DNA of 9,077 bases from Candidatus Cloacimonadota bacterium (GCA_021108055.1 JAIORR010000273.1:1-9077), one strand, 5' to 3'. Shown: positions 1 through 6,789, numbered from the stretch's first letter. The notes: generated by a model not told the origin, from the sequence alone. Translations and numbers: made by a program.

Positions 1-26
1 TTGTGGTAAAAAAATAGGAGGGAATT

Positions 27-551
27 ATGCAAATAACAATAACCGCGCGTCATTTTGATCTGACAAATGCGATCAGAGACCACATCAACGATTCTTGTGA
101 GAAATTAGAAAAATACTTTGAGAATATTATTACTGCTCACTTTGTGCTTTCATTTGAAAATAATCAAAACAAAGTTGAATTGATTATTCATGTTCCAAAA
201 CACAACCTGAAAAGTGAAACCACGGAAAAAGATATGTATCTTGCTATAGATACGGTTGTCGATAGAGTTGAACATCAGATCAAGAAAATGAAAGATAAAT
301 GGGTAGATCATCATAAAAAAAGCCTGAAAGAAAACACGCGTTTTGTTTATGCAAACCTTATTGAAAAAAGTGAAGGCAGAAAAACCGTGAAAATTAAACG
401 GATATTAGCCGAAGATATGAACATTAGAGAAGCCATGCAAAAATTCGATGAAACCAATGATTCATATTTTATCTTTAAAAATGTGGAAACAGATAGAGTT
501 AATGTTTTAGTAAAAAAAGATGAACTGCATTATAAATTAATTGAACCTTAA
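27..551 (+). CDS. hpf: Long-form ribosome hibernation promoting factor (HPF/RaiA family)
   Basis: The 174-residue product binds the 30S subunit in slow-growing cells and silences ribosomes. Residues 1-97 form the HPF/RaiA (S30AE) domain, opening with MQITITARHFDLTNAIRDHI. After a linker at about 98-120, residues 121-174 match the C-terminal domain of long HPFs (VKIKRI, then IREAMQKFDETNDSYFIFKN, ending YKLIEP). In the family this second domain dimerises and joins two 70S ribosomes into 100S particles. At 174 residues it is slightly shorter than the usual 180-190. The ATG has a strong AGGAGGG site at 16-22, four bases upstream. It is followed 58 bases later by hprK on the same strand. The first nine bases of the window read Leu-Trp-stop and may be the tail of an upstream gene, which cannot be identified. 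Confidence 0.93.
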   Translation: MQITITARHFDLTNAIRDHINDSCEKLEKYFENIITAHFVLSFENNQNKVELIIHVPKHNLKSETTEKDMYLAIDTVVDRVEHQIKKMKDKWVDHHKKSLKENTRFVYANLIEKSEGRKTVKIKRILAEDMNIREAMQKFDETNDSYFIFKNVETDRVNVLVKKDELHYKLIEP

Positions 552-609
552 AAAAAATTGCCTGCTCTCTTTTTTTATACTATAGATCAGGTATTTGAAA
601 GGAAAAAAA

Positions 610-1566
610 ATGAAAACGATCAGCGTAAAAGATTTTTTCCAAAATAGAAAAAAGGAATTCTCTCTTTCTCTTATTACTCAGCCGGAGACGATGAATAAGA
701 ATATTATCAGTCAATATCTGAATCGACCGGGACTGGCTTTTGCCGGTTACTTTGAAAGATTTGCCTATCAGCGTATTCAGATACTTGGGGAAACCGAGAT
801 CAGTTATTTACAATCTTTAAGTGATGAAGACCTTTTTAATATTGTTAAAGAAGTGCTGGTTTATGATATTCCCTGTTTTATTGTTACAAAGGGACTATCT
901 ATTCCTCAGCAGGTAGAGTTTCTGGCAAATGAAATGAACATTGCAATTTTAAGTTCACGTTTGACTACAGATAAACTTTATCATTCTCTCAGAAAATATC
1001 TCGGGGAGTATTTTGCTCTTACAAAAACCATTCATGGCACACTTGTAGATGTGTTCGGTGTAGGGATTTTGTTAACCGGAAAAAGCGGAATTGGAAAGAG
1101 TGAATGTGCTCTCGACCTGGTGGAAAGAGGGCAGAGGCTTATCACTGATGATGCTGTAAAGATAATCATTCAAGATGAATGCGTTATGGGAACCTCTACA
1201 AATGATTACGGACATTTTATGGAAGTCAGGGGAATTGGACTTATTGATGTTGCCAAAATGTTTGGAATACAAGCTGTAAGGAAACAGAAACGGATAGATG
1301 TTCAGATTGAATTAATGCCGTGGAAAGATAATATGGATTATGAGAGAATCGGGTTAAGTGAAAATTATGTCGATGTTCTCGGTATTAAAATCCCAATTAT
1401 TTATCTGCCGGTATCTCCCGGAAAGAATGTATCCGTTATCATTGAAGTGGTTGCAATGAACTATATTATGAAACTTTACGGCTATGATGCAGCAAAAGAA
1501 TACACAAAAAAATTACAACAAGACCTGCAAAAAAAAGCAAAGTTCAGAAATGATTCTTTAGAATAA
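610..1566 (+). CDS. hprK: HPr kinase/phosphorylase
   Basis: This bifunctional cytoplasmic enzyme phosphorylates HPr on Ser46 with ATP or pyrophosphate and also removes that phosphate. I place the start at ATG 610 (318 residues, typical for the family), with AAAGGA at 598-603 six bases upstream. A TTG at 595 in the same frame would add five residues but has no good binding site. The N-terminal half (to about 130) is the variable HprK domain. The kinase domain shows His142 in IHGTLVDVFGVG, the P-loop GKSGIGKS at 157-164 followed by E165, the paired Asp180-Asp181 in LITDDAVKI, and the family signature MEVRGIGLIDVAKMFG from 204. All expected catalytic elements are present. The stop TAA is followed directly by a second TAA. 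Its target HPr is encoded next, 68 bases downstream. Confidence 0.95.
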   Translation: MKTISVKDFFQNRKKEFSLSLITQPETMNKNIISQYLNRPGLAFAGYFERFAYQRIQILGETEISYLQSLSDEDLFNIVKEVLVYDIPCFIVTKGLSIPQQVEFLANEMNIAILSSRLTTDKLYHSLRKYLGEYFALTKTIHGTLVDVFGVGILLTGKSGIGKSECALDLVERGQRLITDDAVKIIIQDECVMGTSTNDYGHFMEVRGIGLIDVAKMFGIQAVRKQKRIDVQIELMPWKDNMDYERIGLSENYVDVLGIKIPIIYLPVSPGKNVSVIIEVVAMNYIMKLYGYDAAKEYTKKLQQDLQKKAKFRNDSLE

Positions 1567-1634
1567 TAAAAAATTCTACAATGAATTTTATATCTTGTTA
1601 TTGAATTATTGAATTTAAGAATTATTGGAGTGCT

Positions 1635-1901
1635 ATGATAAAAAAGACCATTGAGATAGTAAATAAACTGGGAATGCATGCCAGACCGGCGACGATGATC
1701 GTGAAAGCAGCTACAAAATATAGATCCGATTTCCGCATTAGAAAAGAAGATATGGAAATAAACGGCAAAAGCATTATGGGGGTAATGACACTCGCTGCAG
1801 AATTTGGTTCAGAACTTGATTTGATAGCCGATGGTCCTGATGAAGAATATCTGATAAAGGAAATCGTAGAACTCTTTGCTTCTAAATTTGGAGAAGATTG
1901 A
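1635..1901 (+). CDS. ptsH: Phosphocarrier protein HPr
   Basis: This 88-residue small cytoplasmic phosphocarrier of the PEP:sugar phosphotransferase system has a normal length for the family. Both regulatory sites are present at their canonical positions. His15 lies in KLGMHARPA, where enzyme I transfers phosphate. Ser46 lies in NGKSIMGVMTLAA, the site used by HPr kinase. The intact Ser46 fits the hprK gene directly upstream and argues against a purely nitrogen-type NPr. GGAG at 1627-1630 precedes the ATG by four bases. The stop codon overlaps the start of ptsI by one base, so the two are probably translationally coupled. No EII component that would accept phosphate from His15 is encoded in this window. 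Confidence 0.96.
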   Translation: MIKKTIEIVNKLGMHARPATMIVKAATKYRSDFRIRKEDMEINGKSIMGVMTLAAEFGSELDLIADGPDEEYLIKEIVELFASKFGED

Positions 1902-3583
1902 TGATGATAATGAAAGGAGCTTCAGTTTCAAGCGGTATTGCCATCGGCAAAGCAAAGATCATAAAGAAGGAAGTCCTTCATATTACCAGAAAATATATCA
2001 AAGATCATGAGATCAAAACTGAAGTAGAAAAATTTGAAAATAGTATTACACATGTTCTAAATGAGATCGATCTGCTGATAAAAGATATTTCACAATCAAA
2101 AGTTCATACTGACATTCTTACTACACACAAAATGATACTAATTGATCCGGAATTTACTTCAAAAATCAAAAGATCAATTACAGAAAAATTAATGAGCATG
2201 GAACATGCCGTCAGTGAACATTTTGATGAGATCGTGAACATTTTTAATGATATGGATAATGATTATCTCTCTCAACGGTCATCAGATTATGAAGATGTGG
2301 CTTACAGGCTGCTCAGCTATGTTCTGGATAAAAGAACTGACAGATTCGGAAACCTTGATGAAAATTCTGTTCTGATAATGGAAGACATTTCTCCTTCTGC
2401 TGTAACAAAGATTTTTGCAAAGAATATCTGTGGTCTTTGCACAGAGAAGGGAAGTAAAAATGCTCACAGCTCTATCATTGCCCGTTCTATGAATCTTCCT
2501 ATGCTTGTTGCAGTTCACGGTTTGCTGGAAAATGTAAAAGAAAATGACAATATTATCATAGACGGAAATACTGAAAAAGTAATTATTTCTCCGGATAAAA
2601 AAACTCTTGGCAAATATTCAAAAAAAATAGAACAGCAGAAAAAAGAAGGAGATAAACTTAAAAAAGTTCTAAATTTTAAAGCAAAAACTTCTGACGGAAA
2701 AAGAATAAAACTAATGAGTAATATCGAGATACCGGAAGAAATAGATCAGGTTATCAAGAATAGAAGTGAAGGTATCGGGCTTTTTAGAACAGAATTCCTT
2801 TTCATGGATGCAGACGAATTTCCTACCGAAGAACAGCAATTTCAAATTTACAGGAAAATAGCAGAAAAATGTGCTCCTGAACCCGTAGTCATCAGAACCA
2901 TCGATCTTGGTGGAGATAAGCTTTCAAATCTTTTGAATATAGGACATGAACTCAATCCGAATCTTGGCTGTAGGGGTATCAGAATTTCGCTGGAATATGT
3001 TTCCGTATTCAAAACACAGATAAAGGCGATCTTGCGGGCAAATATGAAAGATAATGTGAAAATGATGTTCCCGATGATCTCCTGCGTTTCGGAAGTGCTG
3101 AAAGCAAAAATGATTATTGAAGAATGCAAAAATGAACTGAAAGAGCAGAATATTTCATTTAATCCGGAAATAGGTATCGGTGCAATGATCGAGATTCCTT
3201 CCGCTGCCATTACCTCTGACGATATTGCAAAGGAATGTGATTTTCTAAGCATCGGAACGAATGATCTTGTTCAATATACTCTGGCAGTAGATCGAGATAA
3301 TGAAACGGTTTCAGATTATTATCAGCCAAGTCATCTATCTGTCCTCAGGCTTATCAAAATGACTATTGAAAATGCTCATTTACACAACATCAAAGTTGCG
3401 GTCTGCGGGGAAATGGCTTCCGAGAAAAAATATATTAAACTGCTCATCGGCTTGGGAATAGATGAACTCAGTGTGAGTCCGGGAAGACTTCTGATGATCA
3501 AGAACGAGATACTACAAACAGATTTAGGAAAAGCAGAAGAACTGGTAAGGAAAATATTTAATGCATTAGAAGATGAAAATTAA
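1901..3583 (+). CDS. ptsI: Phosphoenolpyruvate-protein phosphotransferase (enzyme I)
   Basis: Enzyme I takes phosphate from PEP onto a histidine and passes it to HPr. The chosen ATG at 1901 gives 560 residues, overlaps the ptsH stop (TGATG) and lies seven bases after GGAG at 1890-1893. TTG 1898 and ATGs at 1904 and 1910 are alternatives. With this start the key residues fall on the E. coli numbering: phospho-His189 in GSKNAHSSIIAR, PEP-binding Arg296 in GIGLFRTEF, Arg332 in VIRTIDLGGDK, and Cys502 in VAVCGEMAS. The second PEP-utiliser signature DFLSIGTNDLVQYTLAVDR is intact. The order is an N-terminal domain (about 1-230) with the HPr-binding helical part and phospho-His, then the C-terminal PEP-binding barrel (about 255-560). 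The segment before His189 is unusual: GSKNAH where most EI proteins have GG-x-TSH. It is likely active, since all catalytic residues are present. Confidence 0.94.
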   Translation: MMIMKGASVSSGIAIGKAKIIKKEVLHITRKYIKDHEIKTEVEKFENSITHVLNEIDLLIKDISQSKVHTDILTTHKMILIDPEFTSKIKRSITEKLMSMEHAVSEHFDEIVNIFNDMDNDYLSQRSSDYEDVAYRLLSYVLDKRTDRFGNLDENSVLIMEDISPSAVTKIFAKNICGLCTEKGSKNAHSSIIARSMNLPMLVAVHGLLENVKENDNIIIDGNTEKVIISPDKKTLGKYSKKIEQQKKEGDKLKKVLNFKAKTSDGKRIKLMSNIEIPEEIDQVIKNRSEGIGLFRTEFLFMDADEFPTEEQQFQIYRKIAEKCAPEPVVIRTIDLGGDKLSNLLNIGHELNPNLGCRGIRISLEYVSVFKTQIKAILRANMKDNVKMMFPMISCVSEVLKAKMIIEECKNELKEQNISFNPEIGIGAMIEIPSAAITSDDIAKECDFLSIGTNDLVQYTLAVDRDNETVSDYYQPSHLSVLRLIKMTIENAHLHNIKVAVCGEMASEKKYIKLLIGLGIDELSVSPGRLLMIKNEILQTDLGKAEELVRKIFNALEDEN

Positions 3584-3602
3584 ATAAAAGGAATATGAAT
3601 TT

Positions 3603-4763
3603 ATGTTAAAAGGAAAATATCTATTTACTTCGGAATCTGTTACGGAAGGTCATCCGGATAAAATGGCTGACCAGATTTCGGATGCGGTCTTAGACGCGAT
3701 TCTGAAAGAGGATAAAAATGCACGAGTTGCCTGCGAAACGTTCCTGACTACAGGAATGGCATTAATTGCCGGAGAAATAACTACAACATGTTATGTAGAT
3801 ATTCCAAAGATTGTTCGTAAAACCATAAAAGAGATAGGATATACAAATGCTGATTACGGAATTGATTATCACACTTGTGCCGTATTAACTTCAATTGATA
3901 AACAATCCGGTGATATTGCCATGGGTGTGAACAAAACATCAGAGCACAATCAGGGTGCAGGTGATCAGGGAATGATGTTCGGTTATGCCTGCAACGAAAC
4001 CGAAGAATTTATGCCAATGACCATTTCTCTTGCTCATAAATTAGCTCAAAGATTAACAAAAGTAAGAAAGGATGAGATCATCTCGTATCTTAGACCGGAT
4101 GGAAAAACACAGGTTACGATCGAGTATTTCGATAAACAACCCGTTAGAGTGGATGCTGTGGTTATCTCTTCCCAACATCATCCGGAAATAAGCCATGAAC
4201 AGATAGAAAATGATATTATTGAGCATGTGGTCAAATCGGTTATTCCCTCTGAACTTATAGATGATAAAACGAAAATATTTATCAACCCGACCGGTCGTTT
4301 TGTAACAGGTGGTCCGCAAGCAGATACAGGGCTCACAGGCAGGAAGATCATTGTAGATACTTACGGAGGAAAGGGGAGTCATGGCGGTGGAGCATTTTCC
4401 GGCAAAGACCCTTCAAAAGTGGATAGAAGTGCTTCTTATATGGCAAGATATATCGCCAAGAACATTGTGGCTGCCGGTCTTGCAAAAGAATGTGAAGTTC
4501 AGATAGCTTATGCTATCGGTGTGGCAGAACCGGTTTCCGTGATGATTCGCACTTTTGGAACGGGAACTCTGGTAGATGGAAAGCTGAATAGTATCGTCCG
4601 AAAGGTTTTTCCGCTTAATCCGGAAGGGATCATTAAACACCTGAAATTGAAAAGACCAATTTATCAAAAAACTGCAGCTTATGGACATTTCGGAAGAGAG
4701 TTGGAAGAATTCACCTGGGAAAAAGCAGATATGGTAGAGAGACTAAAAGAATTCAGCCGCTGA
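3603..4763 (+). CDS. metK: S-adenosylmethionine synthetase (methionine adenosyltransferase)
   Basis: MetK makes S-adenosylmethionine from ATP and methionine in the cytoplasm. The protein has 386 residues, the usual length. The N-terminus carries FTSESVTEGHPDKMADQISD, whose His and Asp belong to the ATP/metal site. The two family signatures are present: GAGDQGMMFGYA from residue 118 and GGGAFSGKD at 261-269. The C-terminal TAAYGHFGR is also typical. The ATG follows ptsI after 19 bases, with AAAGGA at 3587-3592 ten bases upstream, so it is probably co-transcribed with the PTS genes. A competing ATG at 3595 opens only a four-codon frame. No SAM riboswitch can fit in the 19-base gap. The link with the PTS genes looks like operon packing and not a pathway connection. 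Confidence 0.97.
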   Translation: MLKGKYLFTSESVTEGHPDKMADQISDAVLDAILKEDKNARVACETFLTTGMALIAGEITTTCYVDIPKIVRKTIKEIGYTNADYGIDYHTCAVLTSIDKQSGDIAMGVNKTSEHNQGAGDQGMMFGYACNETEEFMPMTISLAHKLAQRLTKVRKDEIISYLRPDGKTQVTIEYFDKQPVRVDAVVISSQHHPEISHEQIENDIIEHVVKSVIPSELIDDKTKIFINPTGRFVTGGPQADTGLTGRKIIVDTYGGKGSHGGGAFSGKDPSKVDRSASYMARYIAKNIVAAGLAKECEVQIAYAIGVAEPVSVMIRTFGTGTLVDGKLNSIVRKVFPLNPEGIIKHLKLKRPIYQKTAAYGHFGRELEEFTWEKADMVERLKEFSR

Positions 4764-4768
4764 ATTTT
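4748..4768 (+). terminator. Hairpin overlapping the metK stop codon, weak terminator candidate
   Basis: AATTCAG at 4750-4756 and CTGAATT at 4760-4766 form a perfect 7-bp stem with a CCG loop. An adjacent G-T and A-T pair can lengthen it. It is followed by only a few T residues (TTTT, then GCGG). The stem spans the metK TGA at 4761-4763. The position at the end of the run of plus-strand genes suits a terminator, but the stem is AT-rich and the T tract is short, so this is a tentative call. Confidence 0.35.
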
Positions 4769-4793
4769 GCGGATTAAAACAGATAAACCTTGA

Positions 4794-4828
4794 TTGGACT
4801 CGACTTCAAAGTGAAGCGTGGAGTTGAG
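4794..4828. repeat. Hairpin-forming intergenic repeat, copy 1
   Basis: This is the first of two related elements in the gap after metK. It begins TTGGACTCGACTT (4794-4806), contains AAAGTG, and ends with GAGTTGA (4821-4827). It folds on itself: ACTC 4798-4801 with GAGT 4821-4824, and CTTCA 4804-4808 with TGAAG 4812-4816. The second copy begins at 4895, 101 bases away. There is no T tract, so it is not an obvious terminator. Confidence 0.6.
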
Positions 4829-4863
4829 AACAGACAATCTTAACAACGAAGAAACTGAACCCC

Positions 4864-4890
4864 ATCGAACTGAAGTTGATGAAGTTCGGT
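4864..4890. repeat. Stem-loop between the two repeat copies
   Basis: ATCGAACT (4864-4871) pairs with AGTTCGGT (4883-4890), giving eight pairs including one G-T, around an 11-base loop. It sits between the two copies of the 4794/4895 repeat. It shares the short words GAACT/AAGTT with them but is not a third full copy. There is no T tract, and I cannot assign a function. Confidence 0.4.
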
Positions 4891-4894
4891 CAAT

Positions 4895-4928
4895 TTGGAC
4901 TCGACTTACTACAAAGTGTGAGTTGAAT
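4895..4928. repeat. Hairpin-forming intergenic repeat, copy 2
   Basis: The second copy opens with the same 13 bases TTGGACTCGACTT (4895-4907), then AAAGTG and GAGTTGA (4920-4926). The outer stem ACTC 4899-4902 / GAGT 4920-4923 is kept. The inner stem is ACTT 4904-4907 / AAGT 4914-4917, different in sequence and loop from copy 1. Retention of a hairpin while the inner sequence differs suggests a palindromic repeat family. It ends 14 bases before the 3' end of the minus-strand gene. Confidence 0.6.
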
Positions 4929-4942
4929 ACAAATTAAATAAA

Positions 4943-5563
4943 TTAAAATTTTCCCAACAACTTTTCCACTCGCTTAACCTGATTTGGATTAAGATATTCT
5001 TTCCGCTTATTCAGAACTTCAATAAATCCTGTTCTATTTTTCTCATTCACAGCATCAAAGACAAATTCAGAATACATTGCAACACTTTTCGGACGACAGG
5101 TTTTTAATAATTCCAACAAATAGGGAAATATCCTTTCGTTGTATTCCATTTTAGCGGAAGCGATTTTAGACAAAGTCAATATTCCACTATCTACCGTGAT
5201 CACAGAGCCGTTTTCAATAACTTTTTTTATTTCTTCGAAATGTGGAAAAAGTTTATCTGCTTTCAATTTAGCGATTGTAGATAATGCGATCATTCCACCC
5301 CAGACAAGCCGGTTGATTCTACTTTCAATTAGCTTCAGGAAGTCTTCAGTATAATTCCCGATCAGTTTGGGATCGATATAACCGATTTCGTAGAGAACTT
5401 TGATGCAATCACTTTGAATGTTCTTATTTTCATTCCATAAATTTTCAGCGATTTCTCTAATTCCCTTTTTGTTTTTAGTTTCAGTAAGTTCTTTTGCTAA
5501 TTCCTGATTCGGAACTGCATCTTTTCTGTTCTGAAAATATGAGATTTTATTTAGGAAGGACAT
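4943..5563 (-). CDS. HEAT/ARM-like alpha-helical repeat protein, function unknown
   Basis: This 206-residue soluble protein has no signal peptide, membrane segment or catalytic motif that I can see. After a polar N-terminus (1-30) it is a run of amphipathic helix pairs of about 30-35 residues. The best-defined stretches are roughly 33-66 (IREIAENLW...IKVLYEIG), 70-100 (NRLVWGGMIALSTIAKL), 105-137 (VDSGILTLSKIAS) and 142-172. The conserved-looking words IQSDCIKVLYEIGYI and WGGMIALSTIA resemble HEAT-repeat scaffold proteins found in many anaerobes and archaea. Such repeats usually mediate protein binding, and the partner here is unknown. The start ATG (5561-5563 on the plus strand) has an excellent AAGGAG site at 5571-5576, seven bases upstream. 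It is transcribed toward metK, so it belongs to neither operon. The CDS call is firm and the fold call moderate. Confidence 0.82.
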   Translation of the reverse strand: MSFLNKISYFQNRKDAVPNQELAKELTETKNKKGIREIAENLWNENKNIQSDCIKVLYEIGYIDPKLIGNYTEDFLKLIESRINRLVWGGMIALSTIAKLKADKLFPHFEEIKKVIENGSVITVDSGILTLSKIASAKMEYNERIFPYLLELLKTCRPKSVAMYSEFVFDAVNEKNRTGFIEVLNKRKEYLNPNQVKRVEKLLGKF

Positions 5564-5586
5564 AAGTTTTCTCCTTATTTTTTTTT

Positions 5587-5615
5587 AATAAATGAGTAGA
5601 AGAAATTTTTGTCAA
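5587..5615 (-). promoter_or_regulatory. Candidate sigma-70 type promoter for the HEAT-like gene
   Basis: On the minus strand a perfect TTGACA -35 box lies at 5610-5615. It is followed 17 bases later by TTTATT at 5587-5592, a four-of-six match to TATAAT. Transcription would start near 5580, giving a short leader that just includes the AAGGAG ribosome site at 5571-5576. The spacing is ideal, but the region is so AT-rich that a weak -10 box is expected by chance. Confidence 0.45.
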
Positions 5616-5843
5616 ACTTCTTTTTATATTAGATTTTATTGAAAATCCTTAACTTATTATAGAGTAATTTAATAACTCATATTTACTAAATAAATACAAA
5701 TTATTTACAATAAATATAACTTAAAACATTTGACCAATTTAGCATAGATTTTTTTTTAGTATAGCAAATCGGAGGTTGAAGTTTTCCTTATATTTTATGC
5801 ATAAGAAAGATCTCGATTTTAAATCTAAACCAGAAGTGGGCGT
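5616..5843. other. AT-rich divergent intergenic region and pyrD leader
   Basis: This spacer between the minus-strand helical-repeat gene and pyrD is almost all A/T up to about 5765. It includes a run of nine T (5749-5757). It should hold the pyr promoter, but I find no convincing -35/-10 pair: TTGACC at 5730-5735 is 21 bases from TAGTAT at 5757-5762, which is too far. A GGAGG at 5771-5775 has no start codon at normal distance. The perfect 10-base palindrome TTATGCATAA lies at 5795-5804. I see no RNA gene or recognisable riboswitch here. Confidence 0.5.
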
Positions 5844-6770
5844 ATGCATAACAGACTGAAAACTAAGTTTTTAGGTTTCGAGGTCAGATCGCCGCTGGTT
5901 CTTCCGGCAGGCATTATGGATATGTCGTTCTCTGCGCTTAGTATATCCACAGAAAATGGTGCGGGAATCGTAACCAGTAAATCTTTAACACTCGAACCAA
6001 GAACCGGTCATAAAGGTCCTGTTGTTGCAGAGTTTGAAGGCGGATTTCTAAACTGTATGGGGTTATGCAATCCCGGAATTGTCGATGGACTTGCCGAAAT
6101 AAATGAATTTAAAGAACGCTCCGATACTCCTGTTATCGTGAGCGTTTTTGCTACTAATGTCAATGACTTTCTAAAACTTACGGAATTTGTAAATACCTCA
6201 AAAGGTGATTTCCTGGAATTGAATCTTTCCTGTCCGAATGTTTTCGATGAATTCGGAATTCCGCTTGCTGCTTCCAAAGATGAAGTTCACAAAATAATAA
6301 AAGCAGTTAAGAAAATATCTGAACTTCCCGTGATTGCCAAGCTTTCCCCGAATGTTTACGATATTGTTTCGATTGCGAAAGCTGCCGAATCTGCAGGAGC
6401 CGATGCACTTTGTATGATCAATACGGTCGGTCCCGGAATGCTGATCGACACAAAAATGGTGAAACCAGTATTGTTCAACAAACTCGGAGGACTTTCCGGT
6501 CCCTGCATCAAACCTATTGCTTTAAAACTAATTTATCAGACTTATTCTGATGTAAATATTCCGATAATTGGAATGGGTGGAGTAAAATGTGGTGAAGATG
6601 CGATCGAGATGATGATGGCAGGAGCTTCGATAGTTGGTGTGGGAACAGCAATATATTATCGTGGAATCGAAGTTTTTAATAAGATCAATAATGAGATAAT
6701 TGAATTTATGGATGAGAATGGATATGAGAACTTGCAAGAAATTCCCAAGCTGGAGAAATTATTAATGTAA
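5844..6770 (+). CDS. pyrD: Dihydroorotate dehydrogenase, class 1B catalytic subunit
   Basis: This 308-residue FMN enzyme oxidises dihydroorotate to orotate, the fourth step of pyrimidine synthesis. It works with PyrK, encoded next, which passes electrons to NAD. Visible family elements are LVLPAGIMD near the N-terminus, K46 in TSKSLTLEPRTGHKGP, NCMGLCNPG, the active-site Cys130 in NLSCPNV, K166 in AKLSPNV, LGGLSGPCIKPIAL and the C-terminal phosphate-binding IIGMGGV and GVGTAIYY. A cysteine as active-site base and a neighbouring pyrK support class 1B. After NLSCPNV the sequence runs FDEFGIP, where many bacterial 1B enzymes have a KxGG-type stretch. Only ATG 5844 is available, because an in-frame stop lies at 5826. 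Its ribosome site (AAGTGGG at 5834-5840) is weak, unlike that of most genes here. Confidence 0.93.
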   Translation: MHNRLKTKFLGFEVRSPLVLPAGIMDMSFSALSISTENGAGIVTSKSLTLEPRTGHKGPVVAEFEGGFLNCMGLCNPGIVDGLAEINEFKERSDTPVIVSVFATNVNDFLKLTEFVNTSKGDFLELNLSCPNVFDEFGIPLAASKDEVHKIIKAVKKISELPVIAKLSPNVYDIVSIAKAAESAGADALCMINTVGPGMLIDTKMVKPVLFNKLGGLSGPCIKPIALKLIYQTYSDVNIPIIGMGGVKCGEDAIEMMMAGASIVGVGTAIYYRGIEVFNKINNEIIEFMDENGYENLQEIPKLEKLLM

Positions 6771-6789
6771 CATAAACCTCCGGTTTGTG
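6771..6789 (+). other. Stem-loop in the pyrD-pyrK spacer
   Basis: CATAAACC (6771-6778) pairs with GGTTTGTG (6782-6789) around a TCC loop, giving eight pairs including one T-G. It begins directly after the pyrD stop and ends just before the pyrK ribosome site (AGGG at 6792-6795). No T tract follows, so it is not a classical terminator. It could mark an mRNA processing point or tune the level of PyrK. Confidence 0.45.

Noticed and set aside
1..9. Reading Leu-Trp-stop at the window edge as the end of an upstream gene (possibly rpoN).
   Set aside because: Only two codons are visible, too little to support a CDS or a name.
576..581. TATACT as a -10 box for hprK.
   Set aside because: No acceptable -35 box lies 15-19 bases upstream; the nearest TTG-containing words are 12 or 29 bases away.
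1570..1589. AAAATTC-TACAAT-GAATTTT hairpin after hprK as a terminator.
   Set aside because: The stem is nearly all A/T, there is no T tract, and the next gene follows closely in the same direction. Nearby TTATTGAA doubling at 1598-1613 is unremarkable in such AT-rich DNA.
2848..3252. Long minus-strand open frame opposite ptsI (134 codons), and similar antisense frames elsewhere.
   Set aside because: They lie fully opposite strongly recognisable genes, show no family features and lack convincing ribosome sites.
3595..3609. Four-codon frame ATG-AAT-TTA-TGT-TAA overlapping the metK start.
   Set aside because: It is too short and better explained by chance; the metK ATG at 3603 has an acceptable ribosome site.
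6747..6762. TTCCCAAGCTGGAG near the end of pyrD as another half copy of the pyrK palindrome.
   Set aside because: The match is only about 11 bases and encodes a plausible PyrD C-terminus of normal length, so chance is more likely.
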